Positions 17,574-28,225 are shown, numbered from the stretch's first letter. The stretch is DNA of 64,000 bases from Geobacter sp. AOG1 (GCF_019972315.1 NZ_BLIZ01000001.1:558001-622000); one strand, 5' to 3'. Notes: generated from the letters alone by a model not told the origin. Numbers and translations: made by a program.

Positions 17574-18554
17574 ATGGTATATTCTCACATTCTATCGACC
17601 GGCGGGGCCGTCCCCGAAAGGGTTGTGCCAAACAGTCACTTCAATTACCTGGTGGAGGATGCCGACAACTGGATACTCTCCCGTACGGGAATTCGGGAAC
17701 GCCGCTTTGCCGCCGAACATGAGGCAACGTCGGATCTCGCCACCGCCGCGGCACGACAGGCCCTGCAGCGTGCCTCTATCTCTGCGGAAGATCTCGACTG
17801 CATCATCGTTGGTACCTCAACCGCCGATATGATTCTCCCCGCTACCGCCTGCATGGTGCAGAAAAACATCGGTGCAAAGAACGCCTTCGCCTTCGACATG
17901 AACGCCGTCTGCAGCAGCTTCGTTTTCGCCGTAGAGACTGCAGACAATTTCGTACGTTCGGGTAAATATAAGAAAATCCTCGTCATCGGTGCCGATACCT
18001 ACTCCAAGATTCTCGATTTCCAGGACAAGACCACCTGCCCCCTCTTTGGTGACGGAGCCGGCGCCATGATCCTGGGTGCCTCGCCGGAGAAGAAAGGGAT
18101 TCTGCAGAGCCTCATCAAAAGCGACGGCAACGGCTGGGAATTGATCCAGGTCCCCTCCTCAGGCTCCCGCAAACCGATCACCGCCGAGACCATCTCCGCG
18201 GGGGAAAATACGTTCAAGATGGCTGGGAAAAGCGTGTTCGTGTTCGCAACCGACATAATCCCCCAGATTATCGCGGAACTCACCCGCCGGGCCGACATTA
18301 CTCCCGACCAGCTCGACCACATCATCCCCCACCAGGCCAACCTCCGTATCATCGACTTTATCTCCAAAAAGATGGGAATCCCCAAGGAGCGCTTTCTCCT
18401 CAACCTGGACCGCTACGGAAACACCGCCGCCGCATCCGTTGGACTCGCCCTCGATGAAAACCTGCAGAACGGCACTATTAAACCGGGCCAGCGAGTTCTT
18501 ATGATGGGGTTCGGGGGTGGGCTTTCCTGGGGTGGGATGCTGCTCCAGTTCTGA
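17574..18554 (+). CDS. fabH: Beta-ketoacyl-ACP synthase III family protein
   Basis: Condenses acetyl-CoA (or a branched starter) with malonyl-ACP to begin fatty acid synthesis. The catalytic triad is visible: Cys113 in NAVCSSF, His in IIPHQAN (about 248) and Asn in GNTAAAS (about 278). FGDGAGAMIL and the GFGGGLSWG C-terminus are family signatures. At 326 residues it is normal length. It stands alone, not in a fab operon, so it may be a paralogue with a special starter or a lipid/polyketide role. Gene-level naming is therefore less certain than the family. An efficient terminator follows. Confidence 0.9.
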   Translation: MVYSHILSTGGAVPERVVPNSHFNYLVEDADNWILSRTGIRERRFAAEHEATSDLATAAARQALQRASISAEDLDCIIVGTSTADMILPATACMVQKNIGAKNAFAFDMNAVCSSFVFAVETADNFVRSGKYKKILVIGADTYSKILDFQDKTTCPLFGDGAGAMILGASPEKKGILQSLIKSDGNGWELIQVPSSGSRKPITAETISAGENTFKMAGKSVFVFATDIIPQIIAELTRRADITPDQLDHIIPHQANLRIIDFISKKMGIPKERFLLNLDRYGNTAAASVGLALDENLQNGTIKPGQRVLMMGFGGGLSWGGMLLQF

Positions 18555-18582
18555 CTTCCGACACCAGACGCATTTCCACAAT

Positions 18583-18618
18583 AAAAAGCGCAACCGGCAA
18601 CGCCCGGCTGCGCTTTTT
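18583..18618. terminator. Bidirectional terminator between fabH and methyltransferase
   Basis: AAAAAGCGC pairs with GCGCTTTTT and encloses an inner CCGG/CCGG pairing. A/T tracts flank both ends, suiting the two convergent genes. The right gene's stop codon is five bases away. Confidence 0.85.
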
Positions 18619-18622
18619 CGTT

Positions 18623-19696
18623 TCACGCCAAGGATCTGATCCCGGCAACTCCGTCCTCTACGGCAAGGGGTTGCAGACCGCCGCCCACCAGAAGATCCCG
18701 AAGATTGTCACGGGGAACCCGCTTCTTCCATCCGCCATGGAACCGGTCGGCAGCCAGCAGTACGCCGCCCGGTTCGAGCAGTGTCACGAGGTTGGCCACC
18801 GCCGCCACAAGTTGGCGTTCCTCGTGGAGGAGCGGTCCCCCCAGCAGGCCATTGCAGACGATGATCCTGTAACCGGGTCCGGCTGCGGAAGCGGGGCCAG
18901 TCAGGTCTCCCTGCCGGAAAGAAACGCGCTTCGCAGGGACCGCAGCCAGAAGAGGTGCCACCCGGGAACGGAATGCCATCTGCCGGCCGAGGTCATGGGG
19001 AAAGTAGCCATGGGTGGCGGAAAAGAGCTCCAACGGCTCCAGTGTCACGCCATCGACCAGCCAGGCCCCCCAGCCGGTCACCGCCTCATGGATAATCCGC
19101 GCAAGTTCATACGTCCCTTCACCGGTGCCGCAGGCCGCATCCAGACACCGCACTACGCTGCCGGCCGAGAGCCGATTCCTGGACAGCCAGTTCCGAAGAA
19201 ATGCCCCCTGCTCCGGATAACGGTCGAAGTCGCACCCGTAGCGGGGAGGAAGGAATATCCGCCAGAGGAAACGGCGGCGCGACCCGTCATCTGCCATGAG
19301 TTCCCGCAGGAGCCGGCCCGGGTCGGGGTGACGGACAAGCGGCTGAAGCTGGTCGAGAAGATCGAGCCAGGTGGCCGCATTGCGGATGGCGGACCCCGCC
19401 AGCTCCGGTGCGACCCGCAAAGACCGTACGATCATCCGTTCAAGGGAGCACAATATCTCCGCCAGGGGGAGATACTGCTCGGCGAGGCTCCGCATTTCGT
19501 GGGTCAAAATAAGCCCCGGCGCCCATAATCCGTAGGGAGAAAAGGTGGCATACAGACTGAACATTTCGCTCAAACGGGCACTGCGTCGTTCCAGGACATC
19601 GTCATGGAGCGGGCCGGTAACCAGCAACTGCTGCAATTCGGACTGGACCGCATCGTCATCGAACGACGGAGTGTACTGGAGCGGAGAGTGACTCAT
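18623..19696 (-). CDS. Predicted SAM-dependent methyltransferase (CheR-like fold)
   Basis: 357 residues. The C-terminal half has a class I methyltransferase core with motif I CLDAACGTGEGTYELARI, an acidic strand (QGDLTG), and GYRIIVCNGLLGGPLLHE, LEPGGVLLAADRF. The spacing and the GEGTYELA wording recall CheR-type domains. The N-terminal 160 residues are helical and unassigned (MSHSPLQYTPSFDDDAV...). The frame is open upstream for another 139 codons, but that part is Arg/Pro-rich and looks non-coding, so the ATG at 19696 was chosen. No chemotaxis genes are adjacent, so the substrate is unknown. Confidence 0.75.
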   Translation of the reverse strand: MSHSPLQYTPSFDDDAVQSELQQLLVTGPLHDDVLERRSARLSEMFSLYATFSPYGLWAPGLILTHEMRSLAEQYLPLAEILCSLERMIVRSLRVAPELAGSAIRNAATWLDLLDQLQPLVRHPDPGRLLRELMADDGSRRRFLWRIFLPPRYGCDFDRYPEQGAFLRNWLSRNRLSAGSVVRCLDAACGTGEGTYELARIIHEAVTGWGAWLVDGVTLEPLELFSATHGYFPHDLGRQMAFRSRVAPLLAAVPAKRVSFRQGDLTGPASAAGPGYRIIVCNGLLGGPLLHEERQLVAAVANLVTLLEPGGVLLAADRFHGGWKKRVPRDNLRDLLVGGGLQPLAVEDGVAGIRSLA

Positions 19697-19796
19697 GGCG
19701 GGGATTGTAGCCACAATCGGCGCCCGAGGAAAGGGGAAAAAGTGCTCATCAGCTGACGGCTTGAGCCTTTTGGCCCAACATGTTAGAGTACGGACC

Positions 19797-20120
19797 ATGT
19801 CATTTTTTGCCAGGCTCCATTTTTCGTTGCTCATTGTCCGCCATGCCCTGGTTCCCGGGCGACGTCTCCCCGACACGCATACACCCGTCCCACCGGGCAA
19901 TCGGCCTCCGTCCACCCGGCCGGTGTCGGCAGAGGAACTGTCCTGGCTACTTGCCAACCTCCACGGCGCCCTGGATGACGCCGGCAACCTTTCCCTCCTT
20001 TTTCCCGGTGCGCTTCCCCTGGCAGCCCCCTTTCTCCTCTTCCGTCTGAAGCGGCAGGGTTTCTCCGCCTGCCGTGTCACCGCCAACAGGAACGGACTCA
20101 TCCTGACTGCCACGCGTTAG
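19797..20120 (+). CDS. Hypothetical protein, uncertain
   Basis: A 107-residue frame with hydrophobic and Arg/Pro stretches and no recognisable domain. In favour: it ends just before a strong bidirectional terminator that would otherwise have no plus-strand user. Against: no clear Shine-Dalgarno at this ATG. An alternative in-frame ATG at 19695 has GGAG eight bases upstream but overlaps the start codon of the divergent methyltransferase. Expression data would decide. Confidence 0.35.
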   Translation: MSFFARLHFSLLIVRHALVPGRRLPDTHTPVPPGNRPPSTRPVSAEELSWLLANLHGALDDAGNLSLLFPGALPLAAPFLLFRLKRQGFSACRVTANRNGLILTATR

Positions 20121-20134
20121 GGAATGTACTAACG

Positions 20135-20176
20135 AAAAGGGGCGGCCGGGAAATTCCCGACCGCCCCTCAAATTTT
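20135..20176. terminator. Bidirectional terminator
   Basis: A 14-bp GC-rich stem (20139-20152 with 20154-20167, allowing one mismatch) with AAAA on the left and ATTTT on the right. It ends the minus-strand ferritin-like/cytochrome unit and possibly the small plus-strand ORF. Confidence 0.8.
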
Positions 20177-20195
20177 CTGCCGATAGCCACGACGA

Positions 20196-20519
20196 CTACT
20201 TGACGACGGGTTTGTCCCCGCCGGCAGGGGGCCTGAACACCTGCTGCCCCTTGAAATGGCCCATCACCTGTCGCTCCTGCTCGGTAAGAACAACCCCCTT
20301 CTGCTCCATCCGGCGCAGAATCCTGTCCATGTCCCGCTTTTCGGCGGCAGCCGCATCTATCCGCTGCCTGTTATGACAGACGAGACATTTCTCCTCGATC
20401 ACCTTCAACTCCTGCTGGCGTAGCTTCACTCCCCGCACGTCCTCTTCGGCAGCTACCGTTCCGGCGAGTACCGCAAGCACCATCACTGCAGGACCCAGTA
20501 TATGACTGACGTGACCCAT
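20196..20519 (-). CDS. Small monohaem cytochrome c, exported
   Basis: 107 residues: a signal peptide (cleavage around TVAAEED, residue 24) and a single CXXCH haem site (CLVCH). The rest is charged helix with no other Cys. A likely axial Met is in MDRILRRMEQKG. Its ATG overlaps the stop of the ferritin-like gene upstream (TAATG), which implies translational coupling. It probably acts in the periplasm as a small electron carrier or a partner of the ferritin-like protein, but the partner's own location is cytoplasmic, so a direct complex is unlikely. Function unproven. Confidence 0.8.
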   Translation of the reverse strand: MGHVSHILGPAVMVLAVLAGTVAAEEDVRGVKLRQQELKVIEEKCLVCHNRQRIDAAAAEKRDMDRILRRMEQKGVVLTEQERQVMGHFKGQQVFRPPAGGDKPVVK

Positions 20520-21016
20520 TATTCCCTCACATAGATGTCTTGATCGGACTTGTCCACCATCTTCATTACATGCATGTACTCGTCTTCGATCATGTCGTAG
20601 TGATTCTGGGTCTCCTTGATCACCTGCTCAAACACCTTGCGGACCAGTGGGTCGACGAGATCCTTGACCAGGATTGTGTACTGGTCGATGCACGCCTTCT
20701 CTTCCTTGAGGGCAATCTCCAGCGCCTTCTGCTCGTGAACATTCTCGTCGATCGCCTTCTCCAGTGCCAAGTAAGTGGCCGACTTCTTGTCGGGGGGGGA
20801 CTCCATGTAGCTCTTCAGGTCACCGAACTCGCTCCCCTTGTAATGATCGAAGAACGCCTTCAGATGGCCGACCTCTTCGTTGGCCAGAAGGTCGAAGACC
20901 TTCTTCGCCCGCTCATTCCTGGTGGCCGCCCCCGCCCGGCGGTAAAAGTCCATGCTGTCCTTCTCCCCCTGGATAGCGAGCTTCAGCGCTTCCTGCATCG
21001 TGTATTCTTTTCCCAT
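20519..21016 (-). CDS. Rubrerythrin/ferritin-like diiron protein
   Basis: 165 residues forming a four-helix bundle with ferritin-like iron ligands: EKDSMDFY and EEVGHLKAF in the first pair, EEKACIDQY and ETQNHYDMIEDEY in the second. These Glu and ExxH residues would bind a diiron site, as in rubrerythrins that reduce peroxide in anaerobes. No rubredoxin Cys motif is present, so electrons must come from elsewhere. No signal peptide. A strong ribosome-binding site (GGAGGAA) precedes the ATG. It is first in a two-gene unit with the small cytochrome c. Confidence 0.85.
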   Translation of the reverse strand: MGKEYTMQEALKLAIQGEKDSMDFYRRAGAATRNERAKKVFDLLANEEVGHLKAFFDHYKGSEFGDLKSYMESPPDKKSATYLALEKAIDENVHEQKALEIALKEEKACIDQYTILVKDLVDPLVRKVFEQVIKETQNHYDMIEDEYMHVMKMVDKSDQDIYVRE

Positions 21017-21096
21017 GACCCGTTCCTCCCCGCTTAATTAATAACAATCCGATTTTGTAAAAAGTGTATCGGAAAATAAAACGGGGTCAACGGCGA

Positions 21097-21876
21097 TTAT
21101 ATATTTTTGTCCTCCCTCAAAAGGTCGTTTACCGCCACTCCAGCCATGGTAAGCCCGAAGATGGAAGGGATAAAGGAGATGCTTCCGAGAATGACCCGCC
21201 GATGCTCACAGGAAAAGCGCTGGTCGTCCTTGTTGGGACAGATGCAATTCCCCTTGCAGCCGGCATCCTGCATTATTGGCTCCCGAAATTCCTCCAAAGA
21301 GTAGACCACCTTCACTCCCCGTTCGACCCCCTCTTTGCGCAGCAGCTTCCGCACCGACCGGGCCATCCGACACTTGCTTGTGTCAGCGATATCCCCCACC
21401 CGCACCAGAGTGGGATCCAACTTCATGGCTGCCCCCATACTGGAGATGATGGGTATCCCCCGTTGCCGGCAGCTCGTGATGAGATGGATCTTGCTGGTGA
21501 AGTGGTCGATGGCGTCGAGCACGTAATCGTAATGGTCTGCCAAGAGGAAATCGCTGCTCTCCGCGCTGTAGAACTCCCGGTGGGGGATTATGTCGGCAGC
21601 CGGATTGATGCGTTGTAACCGCTCCGCCATAACTTGCACCTTGGGGTGTCCGACGGTACCGTCCATGGCGTGCAGTTGGCGGTTTACGTTGGTGAGACAG
21701 ATGTCGTCGAAATCGACCAGAACGAGCCGGCCGATCCCCGCCCGGCAGAGGGCCTCGGCGGCATAACTCCCCACCCCTCCCAGTCCGAACAGGGCAACTG
21801 TTGATTGTTTGAGTTTTTCCAGACCGGCCGGGCCGACCAGGAGTTCGGTACGGGAAAAACGGTGCAGATTGGACAT
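21097..21876 (-). CDS. tcdA: tRNA threonylcarbamoyladenosine dehydratase (ThiF/MoeB fold)
   Basis: An E1-like enzyme that uses ATP to convert t6A37 of tRNA to the cyclic form ct6A. It opens with RFSRTELLVGPAGLEKL, then the nucleotide-binding GLGGVGSYAAEALCRAG, the acidic VDFDDICLTNVNRQ, and a YVLDAIDHFTSK segment. The C-terminal GCKGNCICPNKDDQRFSCEHRRVILGS region is typical of TcdA rather than MoeB. At 259 residues it is full length. It is cytoplasmic and stands alone, 93 bp before the end of tatD on the same strand. Confidence 0.92.
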   Translation of the reverse strand: MSNLHRFSRTELLVGPAGLEKLKQSTVALFGLGGVGSYAAEALCRAGIGRLVLVDFDDICLTNVNRQLHAMDGTVGHPKVQVMAERLQRINPAADIIPHREFYSAESSDFLLADHYDYVLDAIDHFTSKIHLITSCRQRGIPIISSMGAAMKLDPTLVRVGDIADTSKCRMARSVRKLLRKEGVERGVKVVYSLEEFREPIMQDAGCKGNCICPNKDDQRFSCEHRRVILGSISFIPSIFGLTMAGVAVNDLLREDKNI

Positions 21877-21969
21877 GATTTGAGCCTTGCTTTAGGGACG
21901 CTGCTTGCCGCCCGTTTGGACGATGCGAACACCTCCCCTACCTTGTGATGTGTGCGTATCGTGGAAATA

Positions 21970-22728
21970 CTACAGTTTAAACACCCTCTCTGCATTCGCC
22001 GTCGTCACCGCCGCCACTGCCTCAAGAGAGACCCCTTTGATTGCCGCCACTTTCTTGGCGGTCTCGACGAGAAAGGCCGGTTCGTTGGGTCGCCCCCGGT
22101 ACGGTTCCGGCGTCATGTCCGGGGCATCGGTCTCCAAAACGAGATGATCTAGGGGTATCCGGCGCACCAGCTCCAGCGGACGAACGGCATTGTCGTAAGT
22201 GACCGTGCCGGCAATGGAGATGAAGAATCCGAGTTTGATACACTCTTCGGCAATTTCCACGCTGCCGGAGAAGGCGTGCATCACCCCGCCGACCCGCTCG
22301 GCACCCTCTTCCCTGAGAATAAGAAGCAGGTCCTGAAAGGCCCTGCGGCAATGGATCAGCACCGGCAGACCTTTGGTTACCGCCAACCGGAGTTGGGCAC
22401 GAAGTGTCTTCTGTTGGACTTCCCGGGGCACATCCTCGCAGGTGTAATCAAGACCGATCTCGCCGATGGCGACGGCTTCTCTGCACAGCGTTTCCAGCCG
22501 GCATAACGCCTCGTCATTGCAGCGATCCGCCCACAGAGGGTGGACACCGGGGGCCGCGAGGATGCGGGGATCTCCGGCGGCAAGCGCCATGACATCGTCC
22601 CACCCCTTGGGCTCCACTCCAGGAACGATAAAACGTCCCACTCCCGCCACTGTGGCTGCAGCAAGGACATCCGGGAGCCGGTCGCGGAGGGAGGAGTCGT
22701 CGAGATGGCAGTGGGTGTCGATGAACAT
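21970..22728 (-). CDS. tatD: TatD-family metal-dependent hydrolase
   Basis: A TIM-barrel metal hydrolase, members of which are 3'-5' DNA exonucleases or D-aminoacyl-tRNA deacylases. Metal ligands are visible: DTHCHLDD near the N-terminus, GEIGLDY, IHCRRA, HAFSG and ETDAPD. 252 residues, normal length. The start [10 protein letters not shown] is the family norm. It is divergent from prfC across a 345-bp gap. Several TatD paralogues exist per genome, so the symbol is for the family. Confidence 0.9.
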   Translation of the reverse strand: MFIDTHCHLDDSSLRDRLPDVLAAATVAGVGRFIVPGVEPKGWDDVMALAAGDPRILAAPGVHPLWADRCNDEALCRLETLCREAVAIGEIGLDYTCEDVPREVQQKTLRAQLRLAVTKGLPVLIHCRRAFQDLLLILREEGAERVGGVMHAFSGSVEIAEECIKLGFFISIAGTVTYDNAVRPLELVRRIPLDHLVLETDAPDMTPEPYRGRPNEPAFLVETAKKVAAIKGVSLEAVAAVTTANAERVFKL

Positions 22729-22777
22729 GACAGAAAATGTATCATTTCACGGTTAAAAAATGAAAGGGGTTTCTCCG

Positions 22778-23073
22778 TTGACGATGCTGGACAGTTTTCT
22801 ATTGCGCTTTCGACCCCTCCGTGTCATTATTTCCCTCACGGCGAAGACATTCTCTTCGCCGTTCTTGTGTTTTGCGCAGCATATTCACCGTGGGGGGTGG
22901 GCGTCCCATGGAGCGAATGTGCCCGAGTGCCAGTCGATGTAGGCGAAATTGAGCAGAGTCGGCCGAACGGCCGGCGCGAAATGAGCCGTACAGCGGCGGG
23001 CGAGGGGACGTTGAGCGGAACGGGACGCTCACCTCTCACGGAAGCACGTAAACGAAAACAATGGAGCACAGCA
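22778..23073 (+). promoter_or_regulatory. prfC leader with candidate promoter and attenuator-like hairpin
   Basis: A candidate sigma-70 promoter (TTGACG 22778-22783, 16 bp, TATTGC 22800-22805) would yield a leader of about 260 nt before the prfC start. Within it a perfect nine-bp stem (22839-22847 with 22853-22861, five-base loop) is followed by a T-rich stretch, like an intrinsic terminator. The rest of the leader is G/C-rich and has a complex set of short repeats but no known riboswitch that I recognise. The prfC frame stays open through it without evidence that it is translated. Confidence 0.35.
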
Positions 23074-24657
<1,584 letters not shown>

Positions 24658-24680
24658 CTAACGCTCCTTTCATAAGCCAC

Positions 24681-24713
24681 AAAAAAAGCCCTCCATCCCG
24701 GAGGGCTTTTTTT
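24681..24713. terminator. Bidirectional terminator between prfC and AEC transporter
   Basis: AAAAAAAGCCCTCC pairs with GGAGGGCTTTTTTT around a five-base loop. The A and T runs serve both convergent genes. Confidence 0.93.
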
Positions 24714-24722
24714 GTGTTCCCG

Positions 24723-25628
24723 TCACACTCCCCGCAACAGCCACCACCAAGCCGGCAGGGTGAGGAAGGAGAGGGGTATGCCGATCCCGAGCATGAGGGT
24801 AACGAGGGGGGGATTGAGATCGTGGTCCACGGCGATGATCCCTGCGGTGATCATGGGGGCCATGGCCGCCTCGAAGAGAGTGACCTGCATCACCTTGCCG
24901 CTTCCTCCCAAAAGGCCAACGAACAGGAGGGTAAGGAGCGCCGGTCCGATGATGAGCTTGTAGAGGAGACCAATGGAGAGGGGTTTGATCTCTCCCCGCA
25001 TATGACTCAGACGAAGCTGGAATCCGACGGAGGCGAGAGCCAGGGGAGTGAGGGTATCCCCCAGTTTCTGCAGGATGATGGGCAACCAATCGGGAAAGGA
25101 TACGGGAATGAGGAGAAAAGCGAGCACCAGAGCCTGGAACGGAGGAAAGAGAAGGACCTTCCGTGCCATCTGGCGGGACGACACATCGCCGGAGGAGTAG
25201 ACCGTCGCCACCACGATCCCCAAGGTAGAAAGGACAAGGAACGAGCCGAGCTGGTCGGCTATGAGCCCAATCCCCAGAAACTCCTTGCCGTAATAGGCCT
25301 CGATCATGGGAAGCCCGACAAAGGAAGTGTTCCCCAATCCCCCCACGAGAATGAGAGCACCGGTAGTGCCAGTGGAAAGTCCCGCCAACCGGCCGGCTCC
25401 CCAGAAAAAGAGGAATCCGGCACCGAACAGGCACCAGGCCATGATAGCGGTATAGAGGAGGGAGGTGTCCAGATGGAGCCGGTGGATATGGAGAAGCGCC
25501 AGGGCGGGGAGGGAGATATGAATAATGAAGCCGTTCAGGACCGCGGGGGTGGAGGCCGGGAAGCGGCCGGTCTTCTGGAGGAAGATGCCGGCAACAAAAC
25601 AGACGACGAGCAGTATGACATTGGTCAT
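24723..25628 (-). CDS. AEC-family membrane transporter
   Basis: About ten membrane helices in the AEC (auxin efflux carrier) pattern: an N-terminal VVCFVAGIFLQKTGRFP start, LVGGLGNTSFVGLPMIEAYYG (the conserved NxxFxGxP-like region), and a symmetric C-terminal half with APMITAGIIAVDHDLNP. Bacterial members move small organic acids or other solutes; the substrate is unknown. Its start overlaps the stop of the upstream oxidoreductase by one base, so the two are translated together. The 301-residue length is normal. Confidence 0.88.
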   Translation of the reverse strand: MTNVILLVVCFVAGIFLQKTGRFPASTPAVLNGFIIHISLPALALLHIHRLHLDTSLLYTAIMAWCLFGAGFLFFWGAGRLAGLSTGTTGALILVGGLGNTSFVGLPMIEAYYGKEFLGIGLIADQLGSFLVLSTLGIVVATVYSSGDVSSRQMARKVLLFPPFQALVLAFLLIPVSFPDWLPIILQKLGDTLTPLALASVGFQLRLSHMRGEIKPLSIGLLYKLIIGPALLTLLFVGLLGGSGKVMQVTLFEAAMAPMITAGIIAVDHDLNPPLVTLMLGIGIPLSFLTLPAWWWLLRGV

Positions 25629-26749
25629 TAAAGCGACGTCCCCTTGTTCTCCCGCTCGATCTTGTCCACCACGCAGTAAATCCCCCCCTTCATGCCCGGT
25701 TTGAAGCAGCCGTTGCAGGAGATGCAGCGAGCATGGGTCTCATTGCCCCCCAGCCAGCGCCGGGCAAGGTTCGGTTCGCGAATGAAGGGACGTGCCATGG
25801 AAATATAGTCCGCCTCTTCACGGCGGACGACCCCCTCGACGACTTCGAAAGAGCGAAGCCCCCCCACCACCATCACCGGACAAGAAACCGCCTGCTTGAT
25901 GCGGTAGGCACAGGGAAGATTGTAGGCCTCCTGTTCGCGGGTCTCGATCCCCTGCCGGACTGGGGTTTTATCGCCGGAGGCGGGGGTGCCGCCGCTCACC
26001 TCGATGGCATCGACTCCTTCTTCGTCCAGGAGACGGGCCGCCACCAGTGCGTCGTCCAGCGTAAGCCCCCCCGGGAGGTTGTCGTCGCCATTGAGCTTCA
26101 CGAGCACCGGGAACTCCTTCCCTACAGCCCGCCGGACGCGCTGGTAGACCTCCATGAGGAAGCGGCAACGGTTCTCCACGCTCCCGCCGTAGCCATCGGT
26201 TCGCCGGTTGGTGAGCGGGGAAAGGAACTGGTTGATGAGATAGCCGTGGGAGGCGTGAAGCTGGACCGCGTCGAAACCGTACTCTTTGGCGCGGCAAGCC
26301 CCTTCGCCAAAAAGAGACACCAGTTCCGCGATGTCGTCAGGAGAGAGCTCGGACGGCTCCTCCGGATACTGGTCCACCTTGAGTGCCGATGGCGCCACCG
26401 GCCGGGTTCCGATGGCTTTGGAGCTCGTCTGTCCCCCCGTGTGGACCAGCTGGAGACAAAGCTTCCCCCCTTCCCGGTGGACCGCGTCGGTCAGGGCGAG
26501 CATGTCGGTGGCAAACGCGTCGGAATGGATGCCGAGCTGGCCGGGAAGCTGTTTGCCGTCGGGGCGGATGAAGGCATAGCCGGTGATGATGAGGCCGATC
26601 CCCCCCCGTGCCAGCAAGCCGTAGTAGGCGCCAAGCTTCGCCGTCGGCCTGCCATCATCGTCGCACATCCCCTCCCAGGTTGCGGAGCGGACCAGCCGGT
26701 TCTGCAGCAGCATGCCGTTGATCCTTGTTTCGTCGAATACGCTTCTCAT
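25628..26749 (-). CDS. Old-yellow-enzyme family NADH:flavin oxidoreductase
   Basis: An FMN-dependent TIM-barrel ene-reductase. Typical stretches are RLVRSATWEGM, LQLVHTGGQ, FDAVQLHASHGYLINQFLSPLTNRRTDGYGGSVENRCRF, and VVGGLRSFEVVE. The C-terminal CISCNGCFKPGMKGGIYC resembles an iron-sulfur ligand set seen in the longer 2,4-dienoyl-CoA reductase-type members, but the second flavin domain is absent (373 residues). A FeS cluster is therefore possible but not certain. It precedes the AEC carrier with a one-base overlap; together they may import and reduce an unsaturated metabolite, which is inference. Confidence 0.88.
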   Translation of the reverse strand: MRSVFDETRINGMLLQNRLVRSATWEGMCDDDGRPTAKLGAYYGLLARGGIGLIITGYAFIRPDGKQLPGQLGIHSDAFATDMLALTDAVHREGGKLCLQLVHTGGQTSSKAIGTRPVAPSALKVDQYPEEPSELSPDDIAELVSLFGEGACRAKEYGFDAVQLHASHGYLINQFLSPLTNRRTDGYGGSVENRCRFLMEVYQRVRRAVGKEFPVLVKLNGDDNLPGGLTLDDALVAARLLDEEGVDAIEVSGGTPASGDKTPVRQGIETREQEAYNLPCAYRIKQAVSCPVMVVGGLRSFEVVEGVVRREEADYISMARPFIREPNLARRWLGGNETHARCISCNGCFKPGMKGGIYCVVDKIERENKGTSL

Positions 26750-26791
26750 ACGTTCATCTCCCGAACGCCCATCAGCAGCCTGAAGCTACCT

Positions 26792-28225
26792 TCAAATAAA
26801 AGAACCCGCTCCCAGCTTGTGCACCTTGATCAGGTTGGTCGATCCCCGCAGTTCGATCGGCACCCCCATGGTGATGACCACCACGTCCCCCTTCTTGAAG
26901 CCGGAAGACAGAAGGGTTTCTTCGACCGCCGCGATCTGCTGGTCCGTTCCCGACATGCTCCCGACGTGGAAGGTCTGGACCCCCCAGTGGAGCGCCAGGC
27001 GCCGCTCGATCTCCAGAAAGGGGGTGAAGGCGAAGATCGGAAGCTGGGGCCGGAACTTGGCGATAAGGGCGGCGGTGCTGCCGGACTGGGTAAAAACCAC
27101 GAGAGCCCGCGCTCTGAGCGACGCAGCGGCATGGCAAGCCGCTTCCGCCACCGCCTCGGCGATGTTGTTCCGGTGCACCCCCGGACGGGTCGATGTGGGC
27201 ACCAGACCGGTACTCTCCACGTCCCGTGCCACCTTGACCATGGTCCGGACCGCTTCCACCGGGAACTGACCCGATGCGGTCTCGCCGGAGAGCATGACCG
27301 CATCGGTGCCATCCAGAATGGCGTTGGCCACGTCCGAGGTCTCGGCCCGGGTCGGCCGGGGATGGTTGATCATCGATTCCAGCATCTGGGTGGCGGTGAT
27401 GACCGGCTTGCCGGCCGCGTTACAGGCCTGGATGATCTTCTTCTGGATGAGGGGAACCCGTTCCGCCTCGATCTCCACCCCAAGATCCCCCCGGGCCACC
27501 ATTACCCCGTCGGTCACCTTCAGGATGGCCTTGAAGTTACGAAGCGCCTCGGGTTTCTCGATTTTCGCCACCACCGGAATGGCCAGGCCACGGTCGGCAA
27601 TGATCTGCTTCAGCTCCTCCACGTCGGAACTCTTCCGCACAAAGGAGAGGGCGAGGTAGTCAACGCCATGCGCCAGGCAGAATTCCAGGTCGATCCGGTC
27701 CTTGGGAGTGAGGGAAGGACTGGAAACGTTGACACCGGGGAGGTTAATCCCCTTCAGGTCCTTGAGTATCCCCCCCTCCACCACGATGCAGTGGACCGTG
27801 TTGCCGGTCACCGACTGCACCTTCAGCTCGATGAGCCCGTCGTCCATGAGGATGCGCGACCCCTGCTTCACGTCATGGGGAAGGGGCTTGTAGATGGTAG
27901 AGATGAGCCCGGGGCGTCCGATTACTTCATCGGTGGTTATGTCGAGCCGTTCCCCTTTGAGCAACTGGATAGCCCCGTTCTCCATCCGGCCGGTCCTGAT
28001 CTTCGGTCCCTGGAGGTCGGCCAGAATCGCCACCGCCTTGCCGATGCGCTGGGAAATACTCCTTACCGAGGCGATGATCTCAGCCTTGTCCTTGTTGGCA
28101 CCGTGGGAAAAATTGAGGCGGAAGACGTCGACGCCCGATACGATCAACTTCTCGATCATGGCCGGGGCGGCGCTGGAGGGACCGAGCGTCGCAATGATCT
28201 TGGTTCTGCGGGTATTTTTTTGCAT
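26792..28225 (-). CDS. pyk: Pyruvate kinase
   Basis: Converts phosphoenolpyruvate and ADP to pyruvate and ATP. It begins RRTKIIATLGPSS, with GVDVFRLNFSHG, ADLQGPKIRTG, the K/D/E metal-binding KIEKPEALRN and MVARGDLGVE, and ITATQMLESMI. The C-terminal allosteric domain is present. At 477 residues it is full length. The frame is open 42 codons upstream, through a Pro-rich stretch; the ATG beginning MQKNTRRTKI was preferred. A diheme lipoprotein gene ends 59 bp upstream on the same strand, across a GC-rich hairpin. Confidence 0.96.
   Translation of the reverse strand: MQKNTRRTKIIATLGPSSAAPAMIEKLIVSGVDVFRLNFSHGANKDKAEIIASVRSISQRIGKAVAILADLQGPKIRTGRMENGAIQLLKGERLDITTDEVIGRPGLISTIYKPLPHDVKQGSRILMDDGLIELKVQSVTGNTVHCIVVEGGILKDLKGINLPGVNVSSPSLTPKDRIDLEFCLAHGVDYLALSFVRKSSDVEELKQIIADRGLAIPVVAKIEKPEALRNFKAILKVTDGVMVARGDLGVEIEAERVPLIQKKIIQACNAAGKPVITATQMLESMINHPRPTRAETSDVANAILDGTDAVMLSGETASGQFPVEAVRTMVKVARDVESTGLVPTSTRPGVHRNNIAEAVAEAACHAAASLRARALVVFTQSGSTAALIAKFRPQLPIFAFTPFLEIERRLALHWGVQTFHVGSMSGTDQQIAAVEETLLSSGFKKGDVVVITMGVPIELRGSTNLIKVHKLGAGSFI

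Noticed and set aside
22540-23073. N-terminal extension of prfC by 178 codons
   Set aside because: The frame is open by chance in GC-rich DNA; the extension overlaps the tatD gene, has no RF3 homology, and a good GGAG-GTG start lies at 23074.
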